Below, one piece after another: positions 1 to 7,679 of a stretch of 32,663 nucleotides of DNA (position 1 is its first letter; every line of letters begins with the position of its first letter). The stretch is from Elusimicrobiota bacterium (GTDB taxonomy: Bacteria; Elusimicrobiota; Elusimicrobia; UBA1565; UBA9628). The notes under the pieces were generated by a model. That model was not told the origin of the DNA. It saw only the letters and a program-made list of their open reading frames with translations, and did not search any database. The stretch spans positions 1-32,663 of the forward strand of contig DAIDHS010000024.1 in the NCBI GenBank assembly GCA_027451985.1, written 5' to 3'. Both the position numbers and the translations under genes were made by a program.

Positions 1-1695
1 CTTTTGGATGCGGGAGCCGATCCCAACTCTCAAACGGAAGACGGCCGACCCGCTCTCTTTCTGGCTGTTGCCGGGCGCCGCTTGGACATTCTGGAGGCCA
101 TGCTGGCGCGCGGCGCCCGCGCCGACGCGCACGAAGAAGCCACCGGCGCGACGGCCCTTTTCCGCGCCGCGGAATCCGGATGGTGCGCGGCCGTGGAATT
201 GCTTGTCGAATTCGGGGCGAATCCGAATCTTCCCGACAAATCGGGGAAAACCCCGCTGTCGGCGGCGATCAGAAAAGGCCACGCCGAGCTGGCGGAGATG
301 CTCGTCGCCAGGGGAGCAGACGTCAACGCCCGGACGCACGCGGGCTGGACGCCCCTCATCTATGCCGCCGATGAGCGCCGAAGCGCTCTGGCACAAACGC
401 TGTTGAAGGCCGGCGCCGATCCGAATGCCGCGACGTCCTCCGGCATCACCGCCCTCCAGCGCGCGGCTTTTTGGGGAGACACCTCTCTCATGCGCCTGCT
501 GCTCTCTCACGGAGCCCGTCCAGATGCCCACGCTCCCAGAGGACAAACCCCGCTGTTGAAAGCCATCGCAAACGGCCACTCGGAAGCGGCCGAGCTTTTG
601 CTTTCCCAGGGAGCCGATCCGAATCTCGGCACCAAGGGCTACGATGGACGCACCCCTTTGGCGGAAGCCGCCTCATGGGGGAATTCCGCCGTCGTGCGGG
701 CTCTTCTTAAAAGCGGCGCCAAGACCGCGCCTCGGGACAATCATCAGCAGACCGCATTAATGATGGCCGCGCGCATCGGCGAAACCTCTTGCATTTCCGC
801 CTTGTTGGACGCGGACGGCTCAATCGTCAATTTTCAAGATGGCCAAGGCCAATCGGCCCTCATGATTGCTGCTTATCACGATCGCGCCTCCGCCGTCAAA
901 CTGCTCCTGGAGTCGGCAGCCGATCCCAATCTCAGGGACTATCATGGCCGCACAGCCTTAGATATAGCGTCTGGACTCGGCCACGCCGAAGTCGTTAGGA
1001 ATTTAATGCAATGGGCGGACAGGGCAGGCCCGCCGCTGGCAAAGACTGTGGACGCTTTAGCCCTCAAGGCCGAGCGACAAATTAAAAACCGCCTCAAACT
1101 TCTGAATTGGGCCGCATACTTTGGGCACACGCCTACCATCATCCGCTTGATACAAGAAGGCATCGGCGTCAATGAAGCTCTTCCCTTAAAGCCCGCCGCC
1201 CTATTTACGGCTTCCTTCTGCGGCCATGTGGAAGCAGTGAAGCTCCTTCTTGCACATGGCGCGGATGTGGAGGCACAATCCGCGAAATGGACTCCGCTCG
1301 GCATCGCCGCCTTCCGCGGCCATGCGCGCGTAGTCAAGGCATTGTTGCAACATGGCGCCGATATCCGCTCCAATCCGCTCGGCGACTCCGCGTGGACGCC
1401 TTTGCTTCTCGCCTCCTCGCAATCCCACCACCACACCGCCGCAGTTTTACTGGAACATGGCGACGATCCGAACGCCAGCACCAGAAGGCAGCAAATGCCC
1501 CAAACGACGTCGCTCATGTGGGCCGCCTATTACGGCAACGCCGCCCTCGCCGAACTCCTCCTTGATTATGGCAGTCTCGTCGCCACCCAGGATCGCCGCG
1601 GGCGGACGGCGCTGGACTACGCGCTCAGTGGCGGCAGGTCCGAGGTCGCGAAACTCCTTTTGCGCCGCGGCGCCAAACCTTCGCGCGCTTACTGA
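1..1695 (+). CDS. Ankyrin-repeat protein, 5'-truncated by the window edge
   Basis: The reading frame is open at the first base: the first codons read LLDAGADPN, the end of an ankyrin repeat, so the true start lies upstream. About 16 ankyrin repeats of roughly 33 residues follow, with recurring G-x-TPL-x-x-A, LLL-x-x-GADPN and GH-x-x-x-V signatures. The array is broken once, around residues 335-365, by a charged linker without ankyrin signatures (LAKTVDALALKAERQIKNRL), after which repeats resume to the C-terminus. No signal peptide, membrane segment or enzymatic domain is visible in this part. Ankyrin arrays are protein-binding scaffolds. The partner cannot be inferred, and any N-terminal export signal would lie outside the window. 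The stop is TGA at 1693-1695. Confidence 0.93.
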   Translation, partial: LLDAGADPNSQTEDGRPALFLAVAGRRLDILEAMLARGARADAHEEATGATALFRAAESGWCAAVELLVEFGANPNLPDKSGKTPLSAAIRKGHAELAEMLVARGADVNARTHAGWTPLIYAADERRSALAQTLLKAGADPNAATSSGITALQRAAFWGDTSLMRLLLSHGARPDAHAPRGQTPLLKAIANGHSEAAELLLSQGADPNLGTKGYDGRTPLAEAASWGNSAVVRALLKSGAKTAPRDNHQQTALMMAARIGETSCISALLDADGSIVNFQDGQGQSALMIAAYHDRASAVKLLLESAADPNLRDYHGRTALDIASGLGHAEVVRNLMQWADRAGPPLAKTVDALALKAERQIKNRLKLLNWAAYFGHTPTIIRLIQEGIGVNEALPLKPAALFTASFCGHVEAVKLLLAHGADVEAQSAKWTPLGIAAFRGHARVVKALLQHGADIRSNPLGDSAWTPLLLASSQSHHHTAAVLLEHGDDPNASTRRQQMPQTTSLMWAAYYGNAALAELLLDYGSLVATQDRRGRTALDYALSGGRSEVAKLLLRRGAKPSRAY

Positions 1696-1746
1696 TCCTA
1701 CGCCTTCGGCATTATTTGATCGCATATACTTGTAACAGGCTACCCC

Positions 1747-1775
1747 TTGAAAAGTTTTTGAAAAGCTGTTATTTG
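1747..1775 (+). promoter_or_regulatory. Predicted sigma70-type promoter of the first coiled-coil gene
   Basis: TTGAAA at 1747-1752, a 17-base spacer and TATTTG at 1770-1775, preceded by an extended -10 TGT at 1767-1769. The predicted start of transcription is near 1782, giving a leader of about 30 bases that carries the GGAG at 1801-1804. The -35, spacer length and CTGTTAT around the -10 match the promoter at 3706-3734. Confidence 0.6.
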
Positions 1776-1811
1776 TAAGAGAAGCCAAGCCGGCCAGAAA
1801 GGAGAATTCCA

Positions 1812-2714
1812 ATGGAACCCGTGGAAAACGTGCGCGTGCAATTGGGAGACGTTTGGAAACGGCTCTCCGAAGTTTGCGCTAAGTTGTGGACTGAAAATTC
1901 TCCAAGCGCCGTAGCCATGCAAGCCATCATCGAGGAATTCAAGTCTGAAGTCAGCCACGCGGACCAGATGCTGCTTTCAAGCCAGAAGGCGCTCATCTCA
2001 GAGCGGCAGACCGTGGAGAAAAATCTCAATGCCGTCTATTCCGAGCGCCTGTCGTTTCTGGAGCGGCAAATAAAGGATATGAGCGCTCGCAGCGCCAGCC
2101 TTGAGAAGGCTCTCTCCGAAAAGGAAAAACACGCGCAGGCCCTGATTCAGGAGCTTTCCGAGAAGGAGCGGCAGAATCGCGAGTTTTACGACCAATATCT
2201 CAAGACCGCTGCAGAGCGCGATGAAGTCCAGGCCCGCAAGATGGAAGGCTTTTATAAGGAGTTGCGCGGGAAAGAAGACTCTCTTGAAGCCGCTTGGAAC
2301 GCGCGGCATAAGACTCTCGAGGCGGAATACCAAACCCGGCAGCAGGCGCTGGAAAAACGCCAAGAAGAGGCTGTCTCCGAGGCCAAGAGGCGACTCCAGG
2401 AAGCGGAAAGCCAGCACGCCAAGAGAGAGAAGGACCTCGACGCCGCGCACGAAAAGCTGCTCAAGGAAATCGACGGCTGGGAGTCGCGCCGCCTCGCAGA
2501 GGAACAGAAACTGCATGAGGAGCGCGAGAGGCTCCTGGCCCGCGAACAAGAACTCGCCGCGGAGTACAAGAAAAAGCAAGGCGAACTGCAATCAATCAAA
2601 GAAGGCCTGCAGAGGGAAATCGCCGAACTGGTCCGGCAGTACCAAGCGAAGCTTAAGGAAGGATCGTCCGCGGCGCGTCCGGTGAACTATCAGGACGTGC
2701 GGACCGTTGTTTAG
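1812..2714 (+). CDS. Coiled-coil protein, paralogue of the protein at 5163-6041
   Basis: A 300-residue protein with no recognised enzymatic domain. Residues 1-50 form a compact N-terminal segment (W at 15, then LWTENS and AIIEEF). From about residue 55 to 290 it is continuous charged coiled coil rich in E, K, Q, R and A, ending in KKKQGELQSIKEGLQREI and a VRQYQ tail. There is no signal peptide or membrane segment, so it should be cytoplasmic. Both the N-terminal segment and the C-terminal KKK...VRxYQ segment recur in the same order in the protein at 5163-6041, with colinear similarity between. The ATG is chosen because AAAGGAG lies 7 bases upstream. It ends one base before the convergent mltG stop. 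Function unknown; a structural or scaffolding role is an inference from the coiled coil only. Confidence 0.88.
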   Translation: MEPVENVRVQLGDVWKRLSEVCAKLWTENSPSAVAMQAIIEEFKSEVSHADQMLLSSQKALISERQTVEKNLNAVYSERLSFLERQIKDMSARSASLEKALSEKEKHAQALIQELSEKERQNREFYDQYLKTAAERDEVQARKMEGFYKELRGKEDSLEAAWNARHKTLEAEYQTRQQALEKRQEEAVSEAKRRLQEAESQHAKREKDLDAAHEKLLKEIDGWESRRLAEEQKLHEERERLLAREQELAAEYKKKQGELQSIKEGLQREIAELVRQYQAKLKEGSSAARPVNYQDVRTVV

Positions 2715-2715
2715 G

Positions 2716-3699
2716 TTAGCGGAACTTCGCTCTCCCTTCAGCCCTGTCCCGCTCTTCGCTTTTCCGAACCTCCTCTTTGGCCGCGTTCTGTTCGGCGTTG
2801 GTCTCGGAGAAGATGTGCCCGCCCTTGTCGTTGGCCACGAAATACAAATCTTTCGTGTCGGCTGGATGCAACACGGCCGCGAGAGCGTTTGCTCCGGGAT
2901 TGCAGATGGGGCCCGGCGGCAAGCCATAGTGAACGTAGGTGTTGTAGGGCGAATCGATTTTTAGGTCCTGAGCCGTGAGTTCCTGCTTCCAGTATCCCAA
3001 GGCGTACTGTACGGTGGGATCGGCCTGCAGGCGCATCCTTAACTTGAGCCGATTCAAATAAACTCCCGCGATCATCGGCCCCTCCGATTTCAGGTAGGCC
3101 TCCCTTTGCACGATGGAGGCAAGGATGATCGCCTGCGCCAAGGACAAGGACGGCTTGGGCGAGGCGTTCTCGTACAGGGGGGCCATCCTGGCTTGAAACT
3201 CCTGCGTCATGCGCGTCGCCACCTCGGCTGGGGCCTCGTTCGCGTCAAAATAGTAGGTTGAGGGGAAGAGATAGCCCTCCAAGCGGTTCTTCTCCGCGTA
3301 GCGTAGGAAATCACGCGCTGGGCACACCCCGTTGGCCTGCAGGCGCTCCGCGATTTGCCTGGCCGAAAAGCCCTCCGGCACCAGGACGCGGATGCCATCC
3401 GATCCCTTTTCAAGGCGCCTGAGAACCTCAAAGAGAGGCATGGAGGCGTGAAAATAATAAAGCCCGGGCTTTAGGCTTCTGTCGGCCCGCAGAAGCTTCG
3501 AAGCGATCCGAAATAAGGTTGTCGATCCAATGACGCCGTCCTTCTTAAGCAGGACGGCCGTCTGGGCGGCGGAAAGTCCGGGAGGAATCTCGACTTTGAC
3601 CGGTTTGCCGGGCTTTTTGAGCGCGGCCGCCGCCGCGAAAAGAACCGCCGCTCCGACGAGAAAATAGAGGCCCTTTCTCACTGGAATCCAGTTTATCAT
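2716..3699 (-). CDS. mltG: Endolytic murein transglycosylase MltG (YceG family)
   Basis: A 327-residue membrane-anchored enzyme expected to cleave nascent glycan strands in the periplasm and so set strand length. An N-terminal membrane anchor (about residues 10-27) is followed by a LysM-like part (VEIPPGLSAAQTAVLLKKDG, VPEGFSARQIAERL) and then the YceG catalytic domain. That domain has EGYLFPSTYYF, ASIVQREA, AGVYLNRLKLRMRLQADPTV, SPYNTYVHYGLPPGPICNPG and YFVANDKGGHIF. Glu200 in QREA matches the catalytic Glu of E. coli MltG as I recall that sequence; the preceding residue pair, usually EK/ER, is QR here. The start is set at the ATG before INWIPVRKG because it directly precedes the anchor; a 22-residue upstream extension would run into the divergent gene. 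No Shine-Dalgarno is seen. It is divergent from the coiled-coil gene at 3742 with 42 bases between. Confidence 0.95.
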   Translation of the reverse strand: MINWIPVRKGLYFLVGAAVLFAAAAALKKPGKPVKVEIPPGLSAAQTAVLLKKDGVIGSTTLFRIASKLLRADRSLKPGLYYFHASMPLFEVLRRLEKGSDGIRVLVPEGFSARQIAERLQANGVCPARDFLRYAEKNRLEGYLFPSTYYFDANEAPAEVATRMTQEFQARMAPLYENASPKPSLSLAQAIILASIVQREAYLKSEGPMIAGVYLNRLKLRMRLQADPTVQYALGYWKQELTAQDLKIDSPYNTYVHYGLPPGPICNPGANALAAVLHPADTKDLYFVANDKGGHIFSETNAEQNAAKEEVRKSEERDRAEGRAKFR

Positions 3700-3705
3700 T
3701 TTGTA

Positions 3706-3734
3706 TTGAAAATTTAATAGGGGCCTGTTATAAC
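3706..3734 (+). promoter_or_regulatory. Predicted promoter of the 3742 gene, leaderless arrangement
   Basis: TTGAAA at 3706-3711, a 17-base spacer, extended -10 TGT and TATAAC at 3729-3734. The hexamer ends 7 bases before the ATG at 3742, so transcription should begin about one base before the start codon. There is no Shine-Dalgarno sequence between. Confidence 0.65.
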
Positions 3735-3741
3735 TATCTCC

Positions 3742-5166
3742 ATGGAAGCGCCCAGACCGCCCCAAGAGCCGACGCTCGGAAACATCGAGGCCATCAACAA
3801 CATCGACACGGCGCGCATGGCTCTGCGCTGGGCATTAGAACGCCTACACGCGCTGGAGAAATCAAAATCCGAAGCGGCGCAAAAGCACGCCGAGGAGACC
3901 AAGGAGTTGCGCGAGGCCATGGCCCTGCGTGCCCAGGAAAACCTGGAGCGGGAGGCCTATTATAGGAAGATAGAGGAGTATCTCTCCCAGCATCTGGCCG
4001 GCGAAATTGACGCGACGGCGTTGGCTAAGCGCGAAATCGGGCTCTCGCAAAGGGAAGATCTGCTCCAGCGCCGTCAGGAGGAGTTGGAGCGGGACTTTTT
4101 GAGCCGCAAGGAGGCGCTCGAGACCGCGGCCCGGCGCCATAAGGATGAGGCCGAGCAGGCGGCGCAGATGAAAATCCAGCAAGCCGCCATGGCCGAGTCC
4201 GAGCGCCGCAAGCGCTTCGACAAGGCCTATGCGGACAAAATCGTGGAACTCTCGGAGAAGGAAGTGCAGCTCAAAGGTTCCTCCGACGCCCTGGAGTCTC
4301 GCCGTCTGCAGTTCGAGCAGTTCTACCAGTCGCAAAAGGCAGAGCTCGAGTCCCAAATCAAGGCTTTCCACGACTCCGTTGAGGACCAGGTGCGTTTCCG
4401 CCTAAAACACGCGGAGAATTTTATCACCGCCCGCTACGAGGCTCTGCAGGCCACCTGGACCCAGGAAAAAACCGTGCTCCTGGGCGAAATCGCTCAGTGG
4501 CGGCGCAAGGCCGAGGATCAGCTGCCGCGCCTCTTGGAGCTTGAGAAAACGCTTGTCAGTAAGGAGGAGGCCATCAATTCTCTCGAAACCTCCATCAAGC
4601 GCGCCGGTGAAAAAGAGGCCATTTGGGAAAAGGAAAAATCACTGTTGCTGGCCGAAATCGCCGAGGGGCGCCGCAAGGCCCAGCAGGGCCTGGAGCGCAC
4701 TCTGGAGCTCGAGCGCGGCTTGGCCGAAGCGGAAATCGCGTCGCGCCGGGCGAGAGAAGTCGCCGAGCTCGAAGGCCGACGCCGCGAAGAACTCGAAGCC
4801 CGTCTCGACGCCGCCGAGGAGGATATCACGCGGCGCAAAGTTCTCCTGGAGGAGGAGTACGCCTCCCTCTCCCGAGGCTTGGCTAAACGCCAAGCGGAAT
4901 TGGACGCCCTTGAGAGCCTCCTTTTCGCCCGTCTCTCCGAGTTCGAGGAGCGCAATCACGCCCGCGACCTGGACTGGCGCAAACGCGAGGACGGCCTGCG
5001 CGCTCGCGACCAGGATTGGCACCAGCGTCTGGCCCAGTGGCAGGCGCACCTCAATGAAGAAGCCGACCGCATCGAGAAGCTTAAGCACGAGCTCCTCGAA
5101 TCCATCCAGACCTACCGCCTGCGGCAGGGTCCAGAAACGATGGGCCCTAAGGACCTTCAAGCATGA
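3742..5166 (+). CDS. Long coiled-coil protein of unknown function
   Basis: A 474-residue protein that is almost entirely coiled coil after a short N-terminal segment (LGNIEAINNIDTARMALRWA). It has no signal peptide, membrane segment or known catalytic motif. An internal repeat is visible: a segment starting at W239 (WTQEKTVLLGEIAQWRRKA) recurs 56 residues later at W295 (WEKEKSLLLAEIAEGRRKA), each followed by an LELE motif; 56 equals eight heptads. The start ATG sits 7 bases after a strong -10 hexamer, which suggests a leaderless message; no Shine-Dalgarno is present. The stop overlaps the ATG of the next coiled-coil gene (ATGA), so the two are almost certainly co-transcribed and translationally coupled. 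Role unknown; the context (mltG, two sister coiled-coil proteins) hints at cell-envelope or cytoskeletal structure, which is inference. Confidence 0.87.
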   Translation: MEAPRPPQEPTLGNIEAINNIDTARMALRWALERLHALEKSKSEAAQKHAEETKELREAMALRAQENLEREAYYRKIEEYLSQHLAGEIDATALAKREIGLSQREDLLQRRQEELERDFLSRKEALETAARRHKDEAEQAAQMKIQQAAMAESERRKRFDKAYADKIVELSEKEVQLKGSSDALESRRLQFEQFYQSQKAELESQIKAFHDSVEDQVRFRLKHAENFITARYEALQATWTQEKTVLLGEIAQWRRKAEDQLPRLLELEKTLVSKEEAINSLETSIKRAGEKEAIWEKEKSLLLAEIAEGRRKAQQGLERTLELERGLAEAEIASRRAREVAELEGRRREELEARLDAAEEDITRRKVLLEEEYASLSRGLAKRQAELDALESLLFARLSEFEERNHARDLDWRKREDGLRARDQDWHQRLAQWQAHLNEEADRIEKLKHELLESIQTYRLRQGPETMGPKDLQA

Positions 5167-6041
5167 GTTCGCCTCTGAGCGCGCGCCCGCCCGATCCGGA
5201 GCTGGAGAATTCCCATCTAAAGGAGATTTGGAGCCGTTTCGAAGCGGTCGCGCGCAATCTTTGGCGGGAAAACTCCTCGGCCGCCGTGGGCCTGCAGAGC
5301 CTCATCGAGGAGTTCCGCGCCGAGTTCGCCCAAGTTGAAGAAACGCTCTCGTCTTACCGCCGCAACTATCTAGAGCAGAAGGATCTCATCGAGAAAACCT
5401 ATTTCGCGGAAACCACCGCGAAGCTCGAGTCCGCCCTGACCAAGGCTCGGGATAAGATTTCGGCGCTGGAAGGCGAGCTCTCCACGAAAAAGGCCAGGGT
5501 CAAGGACTTGGAGGGCCTCATCTCGGCCAAGGAAGAGGAGCTCGCTCGGGTGCATGATCGCCACATCAAGTCCACCCTGGCCAACAGCGAGGAGTTCAAT
5601 CAGAAGATCGAGACGCTCTATCAGGAAGTGATGGCCAAGGAAAGCGCGCTCCTGCCTCTCTGGGGCAAGCGTCTCAAGGAGCTCGAAGATCAGTACCGCG
5701 CCCGCTCCGAGGAGTTGGAACACAAGCACGAAGTCGCACTGGCCGAGCATAAGAAGCGGGAAGCTGCGCTGGAAAAAAACTACCAGGAAAAACTTGCGGA
5801 ATTGCGCGCCTCGCAGCAAAAGGCCCTCGACGACATCACGGACTGGAGTTCGAAAAAACTCAAGGAAGAGCAGGAGCTTCTGCGGCGCACGCAGGACTTG
5901 GAGCTTCGGACCCAGGAACTCGAGCACGAAATCAAGAAGAAGGAAGTAGAACTGGAGGCTTTGAAGGAAAGCCTGCGCCAGGAAGTGACCCAGGTCGTGC
6001 GCCGCTATCAAAACCCAAGCGGCGCGCCTCAGGGCGCCTAA
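5163..6041 (+). CDS. Coiled-coil protein, paralogue of the protein at 1812-2714
   Basis: A 292-residue protein. Residues 17-55 carry IWSRFEAVARNLWRENSSAA and SLIEEFRAEF, matching VWKRLSEVCAKLWTENSPSA and AIIEEFKSEV of the 1812 protein. The remainder is coiled coil, with a C-terminal KKKEVELEALKESLRQEV and VVRRYQ segment that again matches its paralogue. The ATG overlaps the TGA of the preceding gene by four bases, so expression should be coupled to it. No signal peptide or membrane span is seen. It ends 3 bases before the convergent mutase gene, with no visible terminator between. Function unknown. Confidence 0.88.
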   Translation: MSSPLSARPPDPELENSHLKEIWSRFEAVARNLWRENSSAAVGLQSLIEEFRAEFAQVEETLSSYRRNYLEQKDLIEKTYFAETTAKLESALTKARDKISALEGELSTKKARVKDLEGLISAKEEELARVHDRHIKSTLANSEEFNQKIETLYQEVMAKESALLPLWGKRLKELEDQYRARSEELEHKHEVALAEHKKREAALEKNYQEKLAELRASQQKALDDITDWSSKKLKEEQELLRRTQDLELRTQELEHEIKKKEVELEALKESLRQEVTQVVRRYQNPSGAPQGA

Positions 6042-6044
6042 CGC

Positions 6045-7679
6045 CTAGCCGGAAAACGCCGGATATTCGCCGAAAACTCCCTTCAGAGACGCCGTAATTT
6101 CGCCGATGGTGGCATATGCCTCGACGCACTCTAGGATGACCGGCATGACGTTGGTTGGAGTCCGCGCGCAGTCGGCCAGACGGGCCAAAGCGGCCTTCGT
6201 CTTGGCGTCGTCGCGGTCCTTGCGCAACTTCTTGAGCGCCCTGATCTGCTTTTGCTCAACCGAGCCGTGGATCTTCAGGATAGGCACGGCTTTGTCGTCC
6301 TTCGCGCGATTAACGTTGACGCCAACAATTTTTCGCCGGCCGGCGTGGAGTGCCTGCTCGTGCCGATAGGCGGTCTCCGCGATTTCACGGTGAAAAAATC
6401 CCTGTTCCAGGGCCGGCACGACCCCGCCCATCTCCTTTATGCGATCCATGATGGCCGTGGCGCGCTTGGCGACTTCGGCGGTCAAGGACTCCAGGTAATA
6501 GGATCCGCCGAAAGGATCGGGCGTGTCCGTCACCCCGGACTCGCAGGCGATGATCTGCTGCGTGCGCAGGGCCAGCATCACGGCCTCGTCGCTTGGCAGA
6601 GCCAGCGCCTCGTCATAGGAGTTGGTATGCAGGCTCTGCGTGCCTCCTAAGACCGCGGCCAGGGCCTGATAAGACACGCGGGCTAAGTTGTTGAGCGGCT
6701 GCTGGGCCGTCAAGCTCACGCCGGCCGTCTGGCAGTGCATGGGCAGCATCCAGGATATCTCGCGCTTGGCGCCGAAGGTCTCCTTCATGAGCTTGGCCCA
6801 GATCTGCCGCGCGGCGCGCAGCTTGGCGATTTCCTCGAAGAAGCTGTTGTGCACGTCAAAGAAGAAGGAAAGCTGCGGCGCGAAGTCGTCCACATCCAGG
6901 CCGCGCTTGACCAAGCGCTCGGCGTACTCGCGCCCGTCGGCCAGCGTAAAAGCCAACTCCTGCACGGCGTCGGCCCCAGCCTCACGAATGTGGTAGCCGG
7001 AAATCGAAATGGGGTAGAAACGGGGGACTTCCTTGACGCAGTACTCGATGACGTCAAGAACCAGGCGCAACGAAGGCTCGGGGGGATAGAGGTACTCGTT
7101 CTGCGCGATATACTCTTTCAGGATGTCCGTTTGGCAGGTGCCGCGCACGCGTTTGAAGGGCACGCCCTGCTTCTTGGCCAGGGCCAGATACATCGCCAGC
7201 ATCGCGGGCGCCGGCAAATTAATGGTCATCGAGGTCGAGACCTTGGCCAAGTCGATGCCGGAAAAAAGAGCCTCGAAATCGGCTAGGGAATCAATGGCCA
7301 CGCCCTCGCGTCCGACCTCGCCGGCGGAACGCGGATCGTCGGAGTCGAGGCCCATGAGCGTCGGCAGATCGAAGGCGGTCGAAAGGCCCGTCTCGCCGTG
7401 CGAGAGCAGGTACTTGAAGCGCTCGTTGGTGTCCTTGGCGGTCTTGTGCCCCGCGAACTGGCGCATGGTCCAATGGTTGACGCGGTAGCCGGAGCCCTTA
7501 AGCCCGCGGGTAAAGGGATACTGCCCCGGGCGTCCCGTTTCGGCAAGAAGATCGCGGCCCGCTAGAGACTCCGGGCCGTAAGTCAAATCGACGGGGATGC
7601 CGGAAAGCGTCTCCGGCGGCCGAGGCGCTTCGGGCGTCTGCTGTTTTACAAAGGAGGCTTTTTTTTCGGCGATTTTCAT
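6045..7679 (-). CDS. Adenosylcobalamin-dependent acyl-CoA mutase, large (catalytic) subunit
   Basis: A 544-residue methylmalonyl-CoA mutase-family TIM-barrel subunit. It interconverts branched and linear acyl-CoA skeletons and lacks the fused C-terminal B12-binding domain, so it needs a separate small subunit; none is encoded in this window. Family motifs include YPFTRG, WTMRQFAG, GLSTAFDLPT, TCQTDILKEY, SISGYHIREAGADAVQE, LGGTQSLHTNSYDEA and DPFGGSYYLE. The two residues that discriminate substrate in the family are Phe75 (Tyr89 in methylmalonyl-CoA mutase) and Gln193 (Arg207). They keep the same 118-residue separation and give the Phe/Gln pair known for isobutyryl-CoA mutase. I therefore favour an IcmA-like activity over a true methylmalonyl-CoA mutase. 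The ATG overlaps the tyrS stop (ATGA). Confidence 0.9.
   Translation of the reverse strand: MKIAEKKASFVKQQTPEAPRPPETLSGIPVDLTYGPESLAGRDLLAETGRPGQYPFTRGLKGSGYRVNHWTMRQFAGHKTAKDTNERFKYLLSHGETGLSTAFDLPTLMGLDSDDPRSAGEVGREGVAIDSLADFEALFSGIDLAKVSTSMTINLPAPAMLAMYLALAKKQGVPFKRVRGTCQTDILKEYIAQNEYLYPPEPSLRLVLDVIEYCVKEVPRFYPISISGYHIREAGADAVQELAFTLADGREYAERLVKRGLDVDDFAPQLSFFFDVHNSFFEEIAKLRAARQIWAKLMKETFGAKREISWMLPMHCQTAGVSLTAQQPLNNLARVSYQALAAVLGGTQSLHTNSYDEALALPSDEAVMLALRTQQIIACESGVTDTPDPFGGSYYLESLTAEVAKRATAIMDRIKEMGGVVPALEQGFFHREIAETAYRHEQALHAGRRKIVGVNVNRAKDDKAVPILKIHGSVEQKQIRALKKLRKDRDDAKTKAALARLADCARTPTNVMPVILECVEAYATIGEITASLKGVFGEYPAFSG

Noticed and set aside
1998-2591. Long open frames antisense to the coiled-coil genes (also 3862-4371 and 5370-6011).
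   Set aside because: They mirror the E/K/Q/R/A-rich coding strand, giving L/F/A-rich products with no start signals or known motifs. They are codon-composition shadows.
3079-3135. Apparent loss of the MltG catalytic Glu (IVQREA instead of IVEKE).
   Set aside because: Counting in E. coli MltG as I remember it puts the catalytic Glu218 at the second Glu of EKE, which corresponds to Glu200 of QREA here. The enzyme should be active.
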